Assembly (NCBI GenBank): GCA_023428515.1
Contig: JAEYXI010000703.1
Coordinates: 1 to 14,176, forward strand
Origin: Pseudomonadota bacterium
Lineage (GTDB): Bacteria; Pseudomonadota; Alphaproteobacteria; Rhizobiales; Rhizobiaceae
Reading direction: 5' to 3'
DNA: 14,176 bases
In this document: piece by piece, positions 1-7,349 of the stretch
Position numbering within the stretch: position 1 is the stretch's first letter
How the letters are laid out: every line of letters starts with the position of its first letter
The notes under the pieces: model-generated
What the model was told of the DNA's origin: nothing
The model's input: only the letters and a program-made list of their open reading frames with translations
The model's database searches: none
Translations under genes and position numbers: made by a program

Positions 1-440
1 CCGTCTTCCTGACCAGCGATCCGCAGAGCGCACCGACCGCGCTGATGCACAGCCTCAAGCACTACAAGGTCCTGCACGAGCAGAACGTCATCCTGTCCGT
101 CGTCACGGCGCAGCAGCCGACGGTGCCGGAGAAGGATCGCGCGACGCTCGAACCGATCAACGACCTGTTCATGCGCGTCACGCTGAATTTCGGCTACATG
201 GAGCAGCCGAACATTCCGAAGGCGATGGCGATCTGCCGCAAGCAGGGCTGGAAGTTCGACATCATGACGACCTCCTTCTTCCTGTCGCGGCGCTCGCTGA
301 AGCCGGCGGCGAATTCAGGCATGCCGCTCTGGCAGGACAGGCTCTATATCGGGCTGGCGCGGACGGCTTCCGACGCCACCGAATATTTCCAGATCCCCAC
401 GGGACGCGTGGTCGAGATCGGCACTCAGGTCGCCATTTGA
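1..440 (+). CDS. kup: Kup family potassium uptake transporter, C-terminal part (5' end outside window)
   Basis: Low-affinity K+/H+ symporter of the KUP/HAK/KT family; an inner-membrane protein whose C-terminal hydrophilic domain is cytoplasmic. Only the last 145 codons are present, in frame from base 3, and the gene runs in from the left edge. What is visible is the cytoplasmic tail typical of Kup: [20 protein letters not shown], then [26 protein letters not shown], the TSFFLSRR block, and the family-typical terminus [11 protein letters not shown]. The internal ATG at base 45 is not a start, because homology continues upstream of it. The tail is intact and reaches a normal TGA. It is convergent with the qorB-like gene, with 53 bp between the stops. 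Alphaproteobacteria often carry more than one kup copy, so which paralogue this is cannot be told from the tail. Confidence 0.93.
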   Translation, partial: VFLTSDPQSAPTALMHSLKHYKVLHEQNVILSVVTAQQPTVPEKDRATLEPINDLFMRVTLNFGYMEQPNIPKAMAICRKQGWKFDIMTTSFFLSRRSLKPAANSGMPLWQDRLYIGLARTASDATEYFQIPTGRVVEIGTQVAI

Positions 441-455
441 TCGAGCCACGCGATC

Positions 456-478
456 GAGCGCGGGCAGGCTGCCCGCTC
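456..478. terminator. Weak hairpin between convergent kup and qorB
   Basis: GAGC-GC-GGGCA pairs with TGCCC-GCTC around a short GGC loop: nine base pairs with a two-base bulge, 16 bp after the kup stop and 16 bp before the qorB stop codon. It is well placed to serve both convergent genes, but there is no T-tract on either side, so intrinsic termination is uncertain. Confidence 0.35.
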
Positions 479-493
479 CTGATCGCCGTGCGC

Positions 494-1381
494 TTACGCC
501 AGAAACGCAGCCTTGTTGGCTTCGAGAAAGCTCGTCAGCGTTTGCGATTTGCGCCCGGAAAGCTTCTCGACGTCGTCGGTCACGAAATCGAGGAAGCCGC
601 CACGCGTGTTGGCGTCGATCGAGACGACCACGTCGACCACCGGGTCGGGCAGGCCGTGCTGGCGCAGGCCGGCAGCCAGCTGTTCGTCCGTGAGCTGGAC
701 GACCGCGATCGGCTTGCCGAGGATCTGCGAGGCAAGCGAGGCGACTTCCGCCGTGGTGAAGAGTTCCGGCCCGGTCAGCGTGTGGATGCGGTTTCCCGGC
801 TCGTCCGAGGCTAGTCCGGCAGCGATCGCAGCGGCGAGATCGTCGCGTACCCCGTAAGCGACGCGCCCGTCGCCCGCCGAGGTGAACCACTGGCCGCTCT
901 TCAGCGCCTGCGGCAGCGACATGAAGAGGTTCTCCGAATACCAGCCGTTGCGGAAGATGGTGTAGGCGAGGCCGCTTTCGATGACCGCTTTCTCCGAGCC
1001 GAGATGCTCGAAAGCGAAGGAGATCACCGAGACATCAGGTTTCGGCAACGACGTGTAGAGGACGCGCGACGCGCCGGCCGCCTTCGCCGCCGCCACAGCC
1101 GCGCTATGCTGCCTGACGCGCTCGCCCGAACCGGGCGCCGTGTCGGTCGAGATGACGAGCACGCGATCGGCGCCAGCAAACGCTTTCTCCAGCGAGGCTG
1201 CGTCGCCCAAGTCACCCCGGCGCACGTCGACGCCGCGCGCGGCAAGATCGCCGAGCTTTGCCGGGTCGCGCGTCACCGCGATGATGTCTTTGGGAGCAAT
1301 ATTCCGGTCGGCGATGAGATGCTCGATGACGCCCCGACCGAGTTGCCCCGATGCGCCTGTGACGAGAAGTTTTGCTGGCAT
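494..1381 (-). CDS. qorB: QorB-like NAD(P)H:quinone oxidoreductase (NmrA/atypical SDR family)
   Basis: Predicted cytosolic NAD(P)H-dependent reductase of quinones, resembling E. coli QorB (YtfG). The 295-residue product starts MPAKLLVTGASGQLG, a Rossmann dinucleotide loop with glycines at residues 9, 12 and 15. It has a second beta-strand RD at 38-39, VLYTSL at 107-112 and the QorB hallmark RNGWYSEN at 144-151. Length matches QorB (286 aa). The reading frame is open upstream to base 1942, but the start at 1381 is chosen because AGGAG lies 5 bases before this ATG and the homology begins there; the upstream extension would cross the whole divergent regulator gene. It is divergent from the HxlR gene, with 108 bp between starts, as ytfG and ytfH are in E. 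coli, so control by that regulator is likely. Substrate is inferred from family only. Confidence 0.88.
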   Translation of the reverse strand: MPAKLLVTGASGQLGRGVIEHLIADRNIAPKDIIAVTRDPAKLGDLAARGVDVRRGDLGDAASLEKAFAGADRVLVISTDTAPGSGERVRQHSAAVAAAKAAGASRVLYTSLPKPDVSVISFAFEHLGSEKAVIESGLAYTIFRNGWYSENLFMSLPQALKSGQWFTSAGDGRVAYGVRDDLAAAIAAGLASDEPGNRIHTLTGPELFTTAEVASLASQILGKPIAVVQLTDEQLAAGLRQHGLPDPVVDVVVSIDANTRGGFLDFVTDDVEKLSGRKSQTLTSFLEANKAAFLA

Positions 1382-1489
1382 GTCCTGCTCCTGTCGGTAT
1401 TCAAATGAGACCATGTCTAGAATAGGAATTGACTCGGTGGCGCGAAAGAAGGCAGTTAGAAAGCTGCTGGTTACGCGAAAGGAACCACC
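1382..1489. promoter_or_regulatory. Divergent control region of qorB and hxlR gene
   Basis: This 108-bp region should hold both promoters and the HxlR operator. A near-consensus -35 hexamer TTGACT is at 1429-1434 for the rightward gene, but no good -10 follows at standard spacing. TATTCT on the minus strand (1424-1419) is a possible -10 for qorB. TATTC at 1398-1402 and GAATA at 1420-1424 form a 5-bp dyad with centres 22 bp apart, two helical turns, a layout suited to a dimeric winged-helix regulator. With arms this short, chance is a real possibility. Confidence 0.4.
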
Positions 1490-1897
1490 ATGGACGCCAG
1501 GATCGCCTCGGCCCGCCAGAAGATCGAGATCTACCGCGCGAACGCCGCCGAAGGCGGGGTCGCCGACTGCCCGATCCGCTATGTCGTCCAGAACATCTTC
1601 GACAAGTGGAGCGCATTGCTTCTGATGGCGCTCGCCGAGCAGCCCTATCGCTTCGGCGAGTTGAGACGGCTGGTTCCCGACATCTCGCAGCGCATGCTCA
1701 CTCAAACGCTGCGCGACCTGCAGCGCGACGGCTATGTGCATCGCGAGGTGTTCCCCACCAAGCCGCCGAGCGTCGAATACAGCCTCACCGAGATGGGGCA
1801 TCAGATGTATGACGCGCTCCAGCACGTGCTCAACTGGGCGGAGAACAACCACGAAAAGGTGCGCGCCGCGCGCGAGCGTTTCGACTCCGCCGGCTGA
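1490..1897 (+). CDS. HxlR-family winged-helix regulator, probable redox sensor
   Basis: A 135-residue DNA-binding regulator of the HxlR family. After a helical N-terminus comes [14 protein letters not shown] (27-40), the classic HxlR entry, followed by the winged-helix core: [29 protein letters not shown], with the recognition helix around [12 protein letters not shown] and the wing around [19 protein letters not shown]. The start is the ATG at 1490, with AAAGGA 7 bases upstream. There is one cysteine, Cys27, at the position where YodB, HypR and QorR family members carry the redox or electrophile-sensing thiol. Divergence from a QorB-type quinone reductase suggests it represses that gene and is relieved by quinones or related electrophiles. 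The family assignment is firm; the inducer is inferred. Confidence 0.92.
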   Translation: MDARIASARQKIEIYRANAAEGGVADCPIRYVVQNIFDKWSALLLMALAEQPYRFGELRRLVPDISQRMLTQTLRDLQRDGYVHREVFPTKPPSVEYSLTEMGHQMYDALQHVLNWAENNHEKVRAARERFDSAG

Positions 1898-2013
1898 AGG
1901 GTTGCGCAGCCCGGTCGAAGCGACTATCTGACTGCCGACCAATCATCAGGAGAAGCAGATCGATGTGATTTCCAGCCGAGAGCAACGCCAGCCGCTTTGC
2001 CATCGGAGAAATC

Positions 2014-3612
2014 ATGCCTGCTTCCATCACGCTCGCCGGCCTGGCGTGGGCTTTGCCCGACGGCCGGCAAATCTTCGAAAACCTCAATCTGCAGTTCGGG
2101 CACGAGCGCGCCGGGCTCGTCGGCCGCAACGGCGTCGGCAAGACGACGCTGCTCAAGCTGATCGCGAGTGAACTGCGCCCTCCGGCAGGCAGCGTCGCGG
2201 TCGAGGGACGGTTGGGCATGTTGCGCCAGACCGTCCAGGTCGGCGAGCACGAGACGGTTGCCGACCTCTTTGGCGTCCGGGGGGCCCTGGCCTTGCTCGA
2301 ACGTGCGGCGCGCGGCGAGGCACAAGCCGACGAACTCGCCGATGCCGACTGGACGCTCGAGGCTCGCCTCGAAGCGGCGTTGGCGCGGGTCGGGCTCGGT
2401 GCTTCGCCACGGACGCCGCTCGCTTCGCTTTCCGGCGGACAGCGGACGCGCGCAGGACTTGCCGCCCTTGTCTTTGCCGCGCCGGACTTCCTGCTTTTGG
2501 ACGAGCCGACAAACAATCTCGACCGGGAGGGCCGCGACGCGGTGATCTCGCTGCTCTCGACCTGGCGGGCCGGTGCGATCGTCGTCAGCCACGATCGCGA
2601 GCTGCTGGATACGATGGACGCGATCGTCGAACTGACGTCACTTGGCGCCACGCGCTACGGCGGCAATTGGAGCCAATACCGCGCGCGCAAGGCGCTCGAA
2701 CTGGCGGCGGCCGAGCGCGACCTCGCCGATGCCGAGAAGCAGGTTGAGCGGCTTCAGAAGGCGGCTCAGGAGCGCATAGAGCGGCAGGACAGGCGCGACA
2801 GCGGCGGCCGCAAGAAGGCCGCGAAGGGCGACATGCCGAAAATCCTCGCCAATGGGCTGAAGAACAGCGCCGAGGGCACGCGCGGGCAGGGCGCCCGACT
2901 CGCCGAGCGCCAAGGCGCGCGGGCGGAGGAAGCCCTGGCCGAGGCGCGGCGGCAGGTCGAGATATTGCAGCCGTTGAGTTTCACGCTGCCGTCCACCGGC
3001 CTGCCGGCGGGCAAGACGGTGCTCAGACTGGACGGCGTCGACGCCGGCTATCTGCCGGGCTGTCCGGTTCTCAGCGATTTCTCGTTGCACATCGTCGGAC
3101 CCGAGCGCGTCGCCGTCACCGGTCCGAACGGGTCGGGCAAGACGACGCTGCTTTCGCTCATCTCAGGCACGCTCGAGTCGTGGAGCGGGACGGTCTCGGT
3201 GATGACGCCTTTCGCCGTGCTCGACCAGCGGATGGGCCTTCTCGATCCCGAACGTTCTATCCGCGACAACTTCCTGCGGCTGAACCCAGGGGCGGACGAA
3301 AATGCCTGCCGCGCGGCGCTTGCACGCTTCATGTTCCGCGCCGATGCGGCCCTGCAACGAGCGGGGACGCTGAGTGGCGGACAGCTTTTGCGGGCCGGAC
3401 TCGCCTGCGTGCTCGGCGGCGGCTCTCCGCCGCCCCTGCTCATTCTCGACGAGCCGACCAACCATCTCGACATCGATTCCATCGAAGCCGTGGAGGCCGG
3501 GCTTCGCGCCTATGACGGCGCGCTATTAATCGTGAGCCACGACGAGGCCTTTCTCGGCAATGTCGGCATCACGCGGCGTATCGAGCTCAAGAGTGGAGCG
3601 GCTGTCTGGTGA
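2014..3612 (+). CDS. ABC-F family ATPase (two cassettes, no membrane domain)
   Basis: A soluble protein of 532 residues with two tandem ATP-binding cassettes and no transmembrane segments, the ABC-F layout. Known members act on the ribosome (EttA, Uup, YbiT, resistance factors) rather than in transport. Cassette 1 has Walker A GRNGVGKT (37-44), signature LSGGQ (139-143), Walker B LLLDEPTNNLD (160-170) and H-loop SHD (192-194). A charged, coiled-coil-prone linker spans about 225-320. Cassette 2 has GPNGSGKT (370-377), LSGGQ (453-457), LILDEPTNHLD (476-486) and SHD (508-510). Both catalytic glutamates (164 and 480) and both histidines are present, so both sites look competent. The start is set by GGAG six bases before the ATG. 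No clear target-specific domain is visible, and I cannot say whether it confers drug resistance. A decayed fragment of a related gene lies 2.4 kb downstream. Confidence 0.92.
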   Translation: MPASITLAGLAWALPDGRQIFENLNLQFGHERAGLVGRNGVGKTTLLKLIASELRPPAGSVAVEGRLGMLRQTVQVGEHETVADLFGVRGALALLERAARGEAQADELADADWTLEARLEAALARVGLGASPRTPLASLSGGQRTRAGLAALVFAAPDFLLLDEPTNNLDREGRDAVISLLSTWRAGAIVVSHDRELLDTMDAIVELTSLGATRYGGNWSQYRARKALELAAAERDLADAEKQVERLQKAAQERIERQDRRDSGGRKKAAKGDMPKILANGLKNSAEGTRGQGARLAERQGARAEEALAEARRQVEILQPLSFTLPSTGLPAGKTVLRLDGVDAGYLPGCPVLSDFSLHIVGPERVAVTGPNGSGKTTLLSLISGTLESWSGTVSVMTPFAVLDQRMGLLDPERSIRDNFLRLNPGADENACRAALARFMFRADAALQRAGTLSGGQLLRAGLACVLGGGSPPPLLILDEPTNHLDIDSIEAVEAGLRAYDGALLIVSHDEAFLGNVGITRRIELKSGAAVW

Positions 3613-3632
3613 AGACTCATGAAGTCGACGTT

Positions 3633-3651
3633 CCGGCCTGGATCAGGCGGG
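3633..3651 (+). terminator. Possible weak terminator hairpin after the ABC-F gene
   Basis: CCGGCCTG-gat-CAGGCGGG forms a stem of eight positions with one G-G mismatch and a three-base loop, 21 bp after the ABC-F stop. No T-tract follows, so it may be Rho-assisted or merely incidental. Confidence 0.3.
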
Positions 3652-3677
3652 CTGGCTGCGTATCATCGTTGAAAACT

Positions 3678-3691
3678 GATACTGGAGTATC
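3678..3691. repeat. Perfect inverted repeat GATACT-GG-AGTATC
   Basis: A perfect 6-bp dyad with a 2-bp spacer lies in the AT-richer gap between the ABC-F gene and the MHYT-GGDEF-EAL gene, about 160 bp before the latter's start. A second, looser dyad, GACTT-N6-AAGTC, is at 3714-3729. Compact dyads of this kind can be repressor sites; no protein in the window can be matched to it. Confidence 0.4.
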
Positions 3692-3764
3692 GAGCCCAAG
3701 AATTTCGGCCTCGGACTTTCTGTGAAGTCAGCCCGGTCCAGGAAATAAAGCACAGGCAAAAGCC

Positions 3765-3786
3765 GTATAATTCCAGCCTTTTATAC
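3765..3786 (+). promoter_or_regulatory. Candidate -10 element inside a GTATAA-N10-TTATAC dyad
   Basis: A perfect TATAAT hexamer occupies 3766-3771, 80 bp before the start of the cyclic-di-GMP gene, in a locally AT-rich stretch. It overlaps the left arm of an inverted repeat GTATAA (3765-3770) and TTATAC (3781-3786). The outer flanks CC and TGG extend the symmetry if one base is skipped. No recognisable TTGACA stands 16-18 bp upstream, so this may be an activator-dependent promoter, or the repeat itself may be the signal. Confidence 0.45.
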
Positions 3787-3836
3787 TGGCCGTTAGCGAA
3801 ATGTTTCCGGTTCGCCGCAAAAAGTGCCTTGAGGAT

Positions 3837-5959
3837 CGCGAGGAGCGGGGATGTTTCGCGTCGTCTCTTGTTTGGCGTACGAACACAACTACTGGTTCGT
3901 GCTCGTAGCCGCCATCGTCTGCGTGGCCGGCTCGCTGATGACCGTCCGCCTGTTCGATCGCGCACGCCAGCTCGATGGTTTCAGCCGGCTGAGCTGGGTG
4001 CTGCTGTCCGGCATGGCGGGCGGCACAGCCATCTGGACGACGCACTTCGTGGCGATGCTGGGCTTCCACCCGCCGGCCGGCTACGCCTATGAGCCCGTCC
4101 TGACGCTGGCCTCGCTGGGGCTCGCCATGGTCTTCACCGCGGCCGGCCTCTGCCTCGCCGCCAATGCCGATGGCAACGCGCTGGTCGAGGCCGGAGGCGC
4201 GGTGATGGGCATCGGCATCTCCGTCATGCATTACACCGGCATGGCAGGGCTGGACGTCGCCGGGCACGTCGAATGGCAGGCCGACCTCGTCGCCGCCTCC
4301 ATTATTCTTGGCATCCTGTTCGCGGTGCTCGCCGTCAACCGTTACGCCCGCGTGCCGGGTGTGCGCGGCCAGATGCTGGGCGCCGGCCTGCTGGTGCTCG
4401 CGATCTGCTCCATGCATTTCACCGCGATGGGCGCCGCGACCTTTGTTCCAGGCCCGATCGGGATCGCGCCGCAGCTTTTCTCCAGCGAGTTGCTCGCCAT
4501 CAGCGTGGTGGCGATCCTGTCGGTGGTCGCGGGGCTTGGCCTCTACGTCATCGATGCGCGCTCGCGCCGTGACCTCCTCGAAGGCTTCAGGCACGCGGCC
4601 ATGCATGACGCGCTGACCGGGATGCCGAACCGCGCCCATCTCGCCTCGCATCTGTCGAACGTGCTCAATGCTGCCGCGGACTGCAAGGTGGCGGTCATCG
4701 TGATGGACCTCGACCGGTTCAAGGACGTCAACGACGTGCATGGCCACCGGGCAGGCGACGCCCTGCTGCAGGCCATGGCCGCGCGGCTCAGCGAGATGGT
4801 GCGGCCGGAAGAGTTCGTGGCGCGGGTCGGCGGCGACGAGTTCATCGCGGTGAAGCAGGGGATCGGCGACGCCGCGGAAGCGCTCGACTTCGCCCACCGG
4901 CTGGTGGGCTGCATCACAGTTCCGGTGACGCGGCGCGACCGCGCCTTTGCGGTCGGCGCCAGCCTCGGCATCAGCCTCTATCCTGCCGACGCAGATGCAG
5001 TGGAGGAGCTTATCGGCGCCGCCGACCTCGCCATGTACCGCGCCAAGCGGCAGGCCGGCCGCAAGATCTGTTTCTACGACCAGTCGATGGACGAGGCCAG
5101 GCGGTCGAGGAGCGCGCTGGCGATGGAACTGCTCGGCGCGATCGATCGCGGCGAGCTGGTGCTCTATTATCAGCCGCAGATCGACATCGCCTCCGGCGAG
5201 GTCATCGGTTTCGAGGCATTGCTGCGTTGGAACCATCCGAGCCGTGGTCTCGTGCTGCCAGGCGAGTTCATTCCTATTGCCGAGGAAACCGGCTCCATCC
5301 TGGCGATCGGCGAATGGGTGCTGCGGACAGCTTGCGCGGAGGCCGCCCGCTGGCAGCGGCCGCTCAAGCTTTCCGTCAACATCGCCGGCGCTCAACTCGC
5401 CCAGCCCGAACTTCCGAGGCTTGTGCATGAGACGCTGCTGGAGACAGGATTGTCGCCGGCGAGACTGGAGCTCGAGATCACCGAGGCGAGCATCATCGAC
5501 GACCTGCACGGCACGCTGCAGGTGCTGCGCCAATTGAAGACGCTCGGCGTCGCAATCGCGATGGACGATTACGGCACCGGCTATTCCTCGCTTTCGACGC
5601 TGCAGAAATTCGCCTTCGACAAGATCAAGATCGATCGCTCCTTCGTGGATGGCCTGGGTACCGACAGGACGTCGGCGGCTATCGTGAGGGCGACCATCCT
5701 GCTCGCCGACAATCTCGACATCACTGTGCTCGCCGAAGGCGTGGAACGCCAGGAGCATCTGGACTTCCTGCGCGAGGCGGGGTGCGCGGAGGTGCAGGGC
5801 TTCCTGTTCGGCCGTCCGCTGCCGGTGTCGGAGATCGCTGGCCTCGTGGGCGGGGATGGTGCGGCGGATGCAGGGTCTTCGTCGAAGGGCGACCGGCTCG
5901 CCGGCAGGCCGCGTTTCGCCTACGCCGACGCTACTCTGACTCGGTTGAGAGCTGGTTGA
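3837..5959 (+). promoter_or_regulatory. Ribosome binding site and start choice for the MHYT-GGDEF-EAL gene
   Basis: GAGGAG lies about five bases upstream of the ATG at 3851, a strong Shine-Dalgarno sequence. The translated start MFRVVSCLAYEHNYW matches the usual N-terminus of MHYT proteins, so this start is well supported. The entry spans the whole translated unit; the site itself is within 3840-3846. Confidence 0.55.
3851..5959 (+). CDS. MHYT-GGDEF-EAL membrane protein, cyclic-di-GMP cyclase/phosphodiesterase
   Basis: A 702-residue inner-membrane signalling protein. Residues 1-235 form the seven-helix MHYT sensor (proposed to bind a metal such as copper and sense a diatomic gas), with motif copies TTHFVAM (63-69), MHYTGM (126-131) and MHFTAM (188-193). 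The GGDEF domain (about 245-410) has intact RVGGDEF with GGDEF at 327-331, so diguanylate cyclase activity is possible. The inhibitory I-site is altered: RPEE instead of RxxD five residues before GGDEF. The EAL domain (about 425-660) keeps EAL (455-457), Asn510, ELEITE (540-545), DDYGTG (572-577), the EGVE block (629-632) and QGFLFGRP (649-656), consistent with an active phosphodiesterase. The tail after 660 is low-complexity and its end runs into an ABC-F pseudogene remnant. Net direction of activity cannot be told from sequence. It stands alone, with its own leader of about 240 bp. Confidence 0.95.
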   Translation: MFRVVSCLAYEHNYWFVLVAAIVCVAGSLMTVRLFDRARQLDGFSRLSWVLLSGMAGGTAIWTTHFVAMLGFHPPAGYAYEPVLTLASLGLAMVFTAAGLCLAANADGNALVEAGGAVMGIGISVMHYTGMAGLDVAGHVEWQADLVAASIILGILFAVLAVNRYARVPGVRGQMLGAGLLVLAICSMHFTAMGAATFVPGPIGIAPQLFSSELLAISVVAILSVVAGLGLYVIDARSRRDLLEGFRHAAMHDALTGMPNRAHLASHLSNVLNAAADCKVAVIVMDLDRFKDVNDVHGHRAGDALLQAMAARLSEMVRPEEFVARVGGDEFIAVKQGIGDAAEALDFAHRLVGCITVPVTRRDRAFAVGASLGISLYPADADAVEELIGAADLAMYRAKRQAGRKICFYDQSMDEARRSRSALAMELLGAIDRGELVLYYQPQIDIASGEVIGFEALLRWNHPSRGLVLPGEFIPIAEETGSILAIGEWVLRTACAEAARWQRPLKLSVNIAGAQLAQPELPRLVHETLLETGLSPARLELEITEASIIDDLHGTLQVLRQLKTLGVAIAMDDYGTGYSSLSTLQKFAFDKIKIDRSFVDGLGTDRTSAAIVRATILLADNLDITVLAEGVERQEHLDFLREAGCAEVQGFLFGRPLPVSEIAGLVGGDGAADAGSSSKGDRLAGRPRFAYADATLTRLRAG

Positions 5960-6059
5960 CGGTCCGCGCCATTCTCCGCGCCGATGCCGCGCCCTCTTGA
6001 TCGTGGGCGACGACGAGGCTTTTCTCGCCTAGGCCGGAATCACGTGTCGCGTCGAACTC
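5938..6059 (+). pseudogene. Decayed C-terminal fragment of a second ABC-F ATPase gene
   Basis: Bases 5991-6059 translate as ALLIVGDDEAFLA, a TAG stop at 6030-6032, then AGITCRVEL. This aligns without gaps to the C-terminus of the intact upstream ABC-F protein (ALLIVSHDEAFLGN, VGITRRIEL): 16 of 23 codons encode the same residue, and roughly three quarters of the bases match over 72 bp. Just upstream, in another frame, D-S-V-E (from 5938) and L-R-A-D (from 5974) resemble the DSIE and LRAYD of the intact protein, which implies a one-base deletion before 5991. The H-loop SHD has become GDD. No cassette upstream of this point remains. The left part overlaps the last codons of the cyclic-di-GMP gene, and the right end runs into the leader of the monooxygenase gene. 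It is a relic, not expressed as a functional protein. Confidence 0.8.
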
Positions 6060-6068
6060 GGCGATATC

Positions 6069-6083
6069 GGAGTGGGGCGGGTG
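6069..6083 (+). promoter_or_regulatory. Shine-Dalgarno sequence deciding a GTG start at 6081
   Basis: GGAG at 6069-6072 sits eight bases before GTG 6081. A GTG at 6072 is also in frame, but it overlaps this GGAG and has no ribosome site of its own. The start at 6081 gives MKKLEIAIVGAG, the expected N-terminus for this flavoprotein family. Confidence 0.65.
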
Positions 6084-7349
6084 AAGAAGCTTGAGATCGC
6101 CATCGTCGGCGCGGGCACGGCCGGGCTCGCGGGAGCGCTGTTCCTTCACAGGGCAGGGCACCGTGTTACCGTCTTCGAGCGTTTCGAGAAGCCGGCGCCG
6201 GTCGGCTCCGGGCTGATCCTGCAGCCGACCGGGCTGACCGTTCTTGCGGCGCTTGGACTTTTCGACGAGATCGTTCAGATCGGCAGCCGCATCGACCGTC
6301 TCTATGGCGCGGAGGCAAAAAGCGGCCGCACCGTGCTCGACGTGCGCTACGATGCGCGAGCCGGCGGCCGCTTCGGCCTCGCCGTCCATCGTGCGGCGTT
6401 GTTCGGCGTGCTGCATCGTGCCGCCGAGCGCGAGGGCATCGCCATCGAGACGGGTGTCGAACTGGACGGCATCGAGGTCGGCAGCAGCAAGGCTGCGCTG
6501 TCGAGCGGCGGCCGGAACATCGGCTCCTTCGATCTCGCGATCGACGCCAGCGGATCGCGTTCGAAGCTCCGGCGTCTCGCGTTTCATCCGGAAGAGCCGA
6601 GGCCGCTCGCCTATGGCGCCTTCTGGGCGTCGCTTGCCTGGCGCGGCGAGGGGTTTCAGAAAAACGCGCTGCTGCAGCGGTACGACAAGGCAAGCGTCAT
6701 GATCGGCGTGCTGCCGATCGGCCGGCCGGAGCGTGGTGCGGAAAGGATGGCAGCCTTCTTCTGGAGCCTGAAGCCCGACGAGGCGGATCGTGTACGCGCC
6801 GCCGGGCTCGACGCGTGGAAGGAGCGTGTCGTCGGTCTCTGGCCCGAATGCCGGGTCTATACCGACCAGATCGACAGCTTCGACCGGCTGACGCTCGCGC
6901 GTTATGGCCACCACACGCTGAAGCTGCCCATCGGTCGCCGGCTCGCCATCATCGGCGATGCCGCGCATTCGACCAGTCCGCAACTCGGGCAGGGGGCAAA
7001 CATGGCGTTGCTCGACGCCGCCGCGCTCGCTCATGTGCTCGATCGTGCTGCGACCGTCGATGAGGCGCTCGACGCCTATGCCCGCTCGCGCCGCATGCAT
7101 GTACGCGTTTTCCAGGCGCTTTCATTCCTGTTCACGCCATTCTACCAATCGGACTCGACACTCTTGCCTTTCCTTCGCGACCGGCTGGTGGCGACCATCG
7201 CGAAAATCCCACCCGTCCCGCAATTTCTGGCGTCGATGGTTGCGGGCACAGTAGTCGATCCGTTCGGATCTGCGGGGTTGAAGGAATGGGATTGGGCGCG
7301 ACATCGGTCTGCCCCGATTCCCGTTGACGCAGAGACTCATTCCGGATAG
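6081..7349 (+). CDS. FAD-dependent monooxygenase, class A (UbiH/PHBH-like)
   Basis: A 422-residue cytosolic flavoprotein that should use FAD and NAD(P)H to hydroxylate an aromatic or similar substrate. The N-terminal FAD-binding loop is IAIVGAGTAGLAG (GxGxxG at 10-15) with the ribose-binding acid Glu33 in VFERFE. The DG motif is DLAIDASGSRSKLRR (151-165). The GD motif is RLAIIGDAAHSTSPQLGQGA (287-306), followed by NMALLDAAAL. All three group-A signatures are intact. I prefer the GTG start at 6081 over an in-frame GTG nine bases earlier because only the former has a spaced GGAG. The substrate is not predictable from sequence. The gene follows a remnant of an ABC-F gene and precedes a TetR regulator whose promoter appears to lie within the last 30 bp of this gene, so regulation by that TetR is possible but not shown. 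Confidence 0.9.
   Translation: MKKLEIAIVGAGTAGLAGALFLHRAGHRVTVFERFEKPAPVGSGLILQPTGLTVLAALGLFDEIVQIGSRIDRLYGAEAKSGRTVLDVRYDARAGGRFGLAVHRAALFGVLHRAAEREGIAIETGVELDGIEVGSSKAALSSGGRNIGSFDLAIDASGSRSKLRRLAFHPEEPRPLAYGAFWASLAWRGEGFQKNALLQRYDKASVMIGVLPIGRPERGAERMAAFFWSLKPDEADRVRAAGLDAWKERVVGLWPECRVYTDQIDSFDRLTLARYGHHTLKLPIGRRLAIIGDAAHSTSPQLGQGANMALLDAAALAHVLDRAATVDEALDAYARSRRMHVRVFQALSFLFTPFYQSDSTLLPFLRDRLVATIAKIPPVPQFLASMVAGTVVDPFGSAGLKEWDWARHRSAPIPVDAETHSG

Noticed and set aside
1899..1912. GGGTT-GCGC-AGCCC hairpin after the HxlR gene as a terminator
   Set aside because: The stem is only five pairs including a G-T wobble, with no T-tract; too weak to support.
494..1942. A 482-residue version of the QorB-like protein starting at 1942
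   Set aside because: The extra 187 residues are antisense to the HxlR regulator, and a well-spaced AGGAG precedes the internal ATG at 1381 where homology begins.
3728..5758. A 676-codon open frame on the minus strand opposite the MHYT-GGDEF-EAL gene
   Set aside because: Its translation is rich in His, Arg, Gln and Asp with no recognisable domain, as expected for the antisense of GC-rich coding DNA; the plus strand has complete, ordered domains.
5931..7100. A 389-codon minus-strand open frame opposite the FAD monooxygenase
   Set aside because: No domain or motif is visible and the plus strand encodes a full flavoprotein with all three group signatures.
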